From the NCBI RefSeq assembly GCF_025791835.1, contig NZ_JAOXLP010000002.1:124001-188000 (forward strand): a stretch of 64,000 nt of DNA, written 5' to 3'. This stretch comes from Roseomonas xinghualingensis (GTDB lineage: Bacteria > Pseudomonadota > Alphaproteobacteria > Acetobacterales > Acetobacteraceae). The translations under genes were made by a program, and so were the position numbers. Below are positions 61,141-64,000 of the stretch, in pieces. Within the stretch, counting starts at the first letter, position 1, and each line of letters begins with the position of its first letter. Under the pieces are notes generated by a model, which saw only the letters and a list, made by a program, of their open reading frames with translations, ran no database searches and had not been told where the DNA came from.

Positions 61141-62046
61141 ATGCGGATCCTCTTCGTCACCTCCACCCGGATCGGCGATGCCGTTCTCTCCACCGGCCTG
61201 CTGGATCACCTGCTTCGCACCTATCCAGGGGCGCGGATCACGGTTGCCTGCGGCCCGGCGGCCGAAGGCCTTTTCACGCGCATGCCAGGGCGGGAGCGGA
61301 CCATCGTGGTGGCCAAGCGCCGCTGGTCCATGCACTGGCTGGACCTCTGGGGGCAGGTGGCGACCAGCTTCTGGGACCTGGTGGTGGATCTGCGCGGCTC
61401 GGCGCTGGGCTGGCTGGTGCCAGCGCGGCGGAGGGTGGTGATGCGCGGCGGCCGGCGGCCGGGGCATCGGCTGGGTCATATCGCGGAGGTGCTGCGCCTC
61501 GATCCGCCTCCGCCGCCGGTCGCCTGGTTCGCGCCGGAGGATGAGGCGCGTGTCTCCGCGCTGCTGGGCGATGACCGCCCTCTCCTGCTCCTTGGCCCCA
61601 CGGCCAACTGGGACGGCAAGGTCTGGTCGCCGGGCCGCTTCGTGGCCCTGGCCCAGGCGCTGACGGCACCCGGCGGCGTGTCGGCCGGGGCACGGCCCGT
61701 GCTGCTGGGCGGGCCGGGCGAGGGGGAGCGCGCCTTGGCCGCGCCTGTCGTGCAGGCCCTGCCGCAAGCGCTGGATCTTGTCGGGGCCCTTTCGTTGCCG
61801 GAAGCAGCGGCGCTGCTGTCGCGGGGGCTGCTCTTCGTGGGGAATGATTCGGGCCTGATGCACCTGTCGGCTGCCACGGGGGCGCCGACTCTGGGGCTGT
61901 TCGGGCCGACGCCGGCGGGGGAATACGCGCCGGTTGGCCGCGCCGCGCGCGCCGTGGTGTCGCCGGATGGGACGATGGACGGGCTGAGCGTGGAGCATGT
62001 GCTGGATGCCGCCCGCGCCCTTCTCCCGGCGCAGGTCGCGGCGTGA
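61141..62046 (+). CDS. GT9-family glycosyltransferase (heptosyltransferase-like)
   Basis: A 301-residue GT-B enzyme. MRILFVTSTRIGDAVLSTG at the start and the C-terminal GNDSGLMHLSAATGAPTLGLFGPT are typical of ADP-heptose:LPS heptosyltransferases; LLLGPTANWDGKVWSPGRF marks the donor site. It probably adds heptose or a related sugar to lipopolysaccharide core. It leads a three-gene run with a GT4 enzyme and an asparagine synthase. hldD at 25 kb would make the heptose donor. Confidence 0.88.
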   Translation: MRILFVTSTRIGDAVLSTGLLDHLLRTYPGARITVACGPAAEGLFTRMPGRERTIVVAKRRWSMHWLDLWGQVATSFWDLVVDLRGSALGWLVPARRRVVMRGGRRPGHRLGHIAEVLRLDPPPPPVAWFAPEDEARVSALLGDDRPLLLLGPTANWDGKVWSPGRFVALAQALTAPGGVSAGARPVLLGGPGEGERALAAPVVQALPQALDLVGALSLPEAAALLSRGLLFVGNDSGLMHLSAATGAPTLGLFGPTPAGEYAPVGRAARAVVSPDGTMDGLSVEHVLDAARALLPAQVAA

Positions 62047-62101
62047 GGTTGATGCCCGCCCTGGCGGCGGCCCGCGCCGAGGCGGAGAAGCACCGGCCCC
62101 A

Positions 62102-63133
62102 ATGAGGATCGCCCAGGTCATGGCCGGCGCCCCGATAGGAGGGGCGGAGACGTTCTACGAGCGCCTTTCGGTCGCCCTGCATGGCGCGGGGGAGGAGGTG
62201 CTGCCCGTGATCCGGCGTGATGCCGGTCGCGCGGCACGTCTGCGGGCGGGTGGGCTGAAGCCCGTGGAACTGGGCTTTGGCGGACCCTTCGATCTCCTCA
62301 CCGGCCCGCGGCTGGACAAGGTGCTACGGGATTTCCGGCCGGATGTGGCGGTGGCCTGGATGAACCGGGCGGCGCGATTCACCCGCCCCGGCCCCTGGGC
62401 TTTGGTGGGGCGGCTGGGCGGCTATTACGACCTGCGCCACTACCGCAGCTGCGACCATCTGGTGGCGAATACGCGGGATCTGGTGCGCTGGATCGTATCC
62501 CAGGGCTGGGACCCCGCGCGGGTGCACCACCTGCCGAATTTCGCGCCGGATTTCGCCGGGGCCGATCCGGCCCTGCTTCCGGCGGCGCCCGGAGAGGCGA
62601 AGCTGCTCGCCATGGGGCGGCTGCATTCCAACAAGGGCTTCGACACGCTGCTGCGCGCCCTGGCCCTGGTGCCCCGCGCGCATCTCTCCCTGGCGGGAGA
62701 GGGGCCGGAACGCGCGGCGCTGGAACGCCTTGTGCAGGAGCTGGGCTTGGCGCGGCGCGTCACCTTCCTCGGCTGGCGGCAGGACACGGGCGCGCTGTTG
62801 GCGGGCTGCGACATCTTTGTCTGCCCGTCCCGCCATGAGCCATTGGGGAATGTGGTGCTGGAGGCTTTTTCGGCCGGCGTGCCGGTGATCGCCACGGCGG
62901 CCGCCGGGCCGCTTGAACTGATTGCGGATGAGGAGACGGGATTGATCGTGCCGCTGGATGATCCCGGAGCCCTGGCCGGCGCCATTTCACGCGTGATCGG
63001 CGATCCCGCCTGCGCTGATGCGCTGGGCGGGGGCGGGCGTGCCGCCTTCGAGGCACATCACGCGGAGGCGCCGGTGCTGGCGCGGTGGCGCGAGCTGCTG
63101 CCGAGGCTGCGGCCGCACCAGGTAAGGCACTAA
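62102..63133 (+). CDS. GT4-family glycosyltransferase
   Basis: A 343-residue GT-B retaining glycosyltransferase. The N-terminal IAQVMAGAPIGGAETFYERL contains the GGAE acceptor loop, MGRLHSNKGFDTLLRAL the donor-side Lys, and SRHEPLGNVVLEAFSAGVPVIAT the EPLG-x6-EA nucleotide-sugar motif. It acts at the cytoplasmic face on lipid-linked or LPS acceptors. It follows the GT9 gene with 55 bases between; no ribosome site stands out. Acceptor and donor unknown. Confidence 0.87.
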   Translation: MRIAQVMAGAPIGGAETFYERLSVALHGAGEEVLPVIRRDAGRAARLRAGGLKPVELGFGGPFDLLTGPRLDKVLRDFRPDVAVAWMNRAARFTRPGPWALVGRLGGYYDLRHYRSCDHLVANTRDLVRWIVSQGWDPARVHHLPNFAPDFAGADPALLPAAPGEAKLLAMGRLHSNKGFDTLLRALALVPRAHLSLAGEGPERAALERLVQELGLARRVTFLGWRQDTGALLAGCDIFVCPSRHEPLGNVVLEAFSAGVPVIATAAAGPLELIADEETGLIVPLDDPGALAGAISRVIGDPACADALGGGGRAAFEAHHAEAPVLARWRELLPRLRPHQVRH

Positions 63134-63136
63134 CCC

Positions 63137-64000
63137 ATGTGCGGGATCGCGGGGATCGTCCTGAAGCCCGGCCAGTCGCCGGATCTGGCGGTGCTGGACC
63201 GGATGACCAGCGCGCTGGCGCATCGCGGGCCGGATGGGCGGGGGCATCACGTGGCCGGGCAGGTGGCCTTGTCCCACACCCGGCTGGCCATCATCGACAT
63301 CGAGGGTGGCGACCAGCCGCTTTTCGCCGGTCCTGCCGCGCTGATCGGCAATGGCGAGGTCTATAACTACCGGGAGTTGCGCGCGGAGAACGCGCTGACC
63401 TGCACCACCGGATCGGATTGCGAGCCGCCGCTGCACCTTTACCGGCGTGACGGGCTGCGCTTCGTGGATGCGCTGCGCGGCATGTATGCCATCGCCATCC
63501 ATGACCGCTCTGCGCGGCGCGTGGTGCTGGCGCGCGATGCCTTCGGCATCAAGCCGCTCTACATCGCCAATGTGCCGGGAGGAGTGGCCTTCGCTTCCGA
63601 GCCGGCCGCGATCCTTGCCTCCGGGCTGGTCACGCCGCGCATTCGGTCCGAGGCGCGGGAGGAGCTGCTGCAGCTGCAGTTCACCACGGGCGTTGAGACG
63701 ATTTTCGAAGGCATCCGCCGCGTGCTGCCCGGCGAGGCGATGGTGCTGGGCGACGGCATGGTACTGGAGCGCATGCGCCGTGCCGCCCTGCCGGAAGGCG
63801 GGCCGGAGCCGGTAACGGAGGAGGAGGCGCTGGCCCGTTTCGGCGCCGCCTTCCACGAGAGCGTGGACCTGCACCAGCGTTCCGACGTGCCCTATGGCAT
63901 GTTCCTCTCCGGCGGCACGGATAGCGCGGCGGTGCTGGCGATGATGTCGCGGCTGAATGAGCGCCCCGTGCTGGCCTATACCGCCGGCTTCGACGTGCCG
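63137..64000 (+). CDS. glutamine-hydrolysing asparagine synthase, 3' end outside window
   Basis: The frame opens at the ATG at 63137, three bases after the GT4 stop, and is still open at the window edge after 288 codons. MCGIAGIV gives the N-terminal nucleophile Cys2 of the glutaminase domain; AHRGPDG, NGEVYNYRELR and FGIKPLYIA follow. The synthetase PP-loop begins at Ser258 in FLSGGTDSAAV. AsnB proteins next to glycosyltransferases are common in polysaccharide loci, where they may amidate a sugar acid or peptide rather than aspartate. That role is inference. Confidence 0.9.
   Translation, partial: MCGIAGIVLKPGQSPDLAVLDRMTSALAHRGPDGRGHHVAGQVALSHTRLAIIDIEGGDQPLFAGPAALIGNGEVYNYRELRAENALTCTTGSDCEPPLHLYRRDGLRFVDALRGMYAIAIHDRSARRVVLARDAFGIKPLYIANVPGGVAFASEPAAILASGLVTPRIRSEAREELLQLQFTTGVETIFEGIRRVLPGEAMVLGDGMVLERMRRAALPEGGPEPVTEEEALARFGAAFHESVDLHQRSDVPYGMFLSGGTDSAAVLAMMSRLNERPVLAYTAGFDVP

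Overview
The window is GC-rich, gene-dense bacterial chromosome with short intergenic gaps and many start/stop overlaps. Gene content (argD-argF-hslO, apaG, metZ behind a SAM-II riboswitch, a GGAAC-N16-CGTT stress promoter, and many tripartite-tricarboxylate solute-binding proteins of the Bug family) points to an alphaproteobacterium, most likely Acetobacteraceae of the Roseomonas type. The taxon is inferred from gene content and base composition, not from a marker gene.

Layout. 1-11.5 kb is mostly core: recX, two repeat-bearing envelope proteins that share a DG-x-x-GNPPGT motif and EcfG-like promoters, argD-argF, a CBS/BON protein, hslO, two lipoproteins, folE, apaG, a LysE exporter, metZ with its SAM-II riboswitch, and tRNA-Gly(CCC). 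11.5-13.0 kb is a small insertion bounded by the tRNA 3' end and an imperfect 21-bp copy of it; it carries two secreted-protein genes and no integrase. 13-17.5 kb holds a lipoprotein, modABC, a 45-residue membrane protein and an isochorismatase-like hydrolase. 17.6-22.3 kb is a catabolic cluster (FAD monooxygenase, cupin, Bug protein, GntR regulator, 2-hydroxyacid dehydrogenase). 22.3-28.3 kb has a polytopic membrane protein without a clear start, an AGE-type epimerase, hldD and three unknown small genes. 28.3-34.1 kb is housekeeping: tadA, a GATase-type hydrolase, a pseudouridine synthase, rsmD, ribF, a LOG protein and an M20 peptidase.

34-41 kb contains a TonB-dependent receptor under a cobalamin riboswitch, an ExoD-family protein, a DUF1194 protein, a class V aminotransferase, OmpW with a hairpin leader, and a Bug protein. 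41-55.7 kb is fhs followed by a large accessory catabolic region: LysR, an enolase-superfamily enzyme, Bug proteins, a GntR regulator facing a fumarylacetoacetate-hydrolase-family gene across a triple TGGTCC operator, a two-subunit molybdenum hydroxylase overlapping its neighbours, a Pht5-like protein and an alpha/beta hydrolase. Six Bug proteins occur in the window, none beside TctA/TctB membrane genes.

55.8-64 kb starts with a three-gene set (DRE-TIM aldolase fused to a Rossmann-like domain, HAD phosphatase, CMP-sugar synthetase). This set looks like an aldolase-based route to a CMP-activated ulosonic acid and is the best candidate for an undescribed pathway here. A second DUF1194 protein, ygfZ, two glycosyltransferases and an asparagine synthase cut by the window edge follow.
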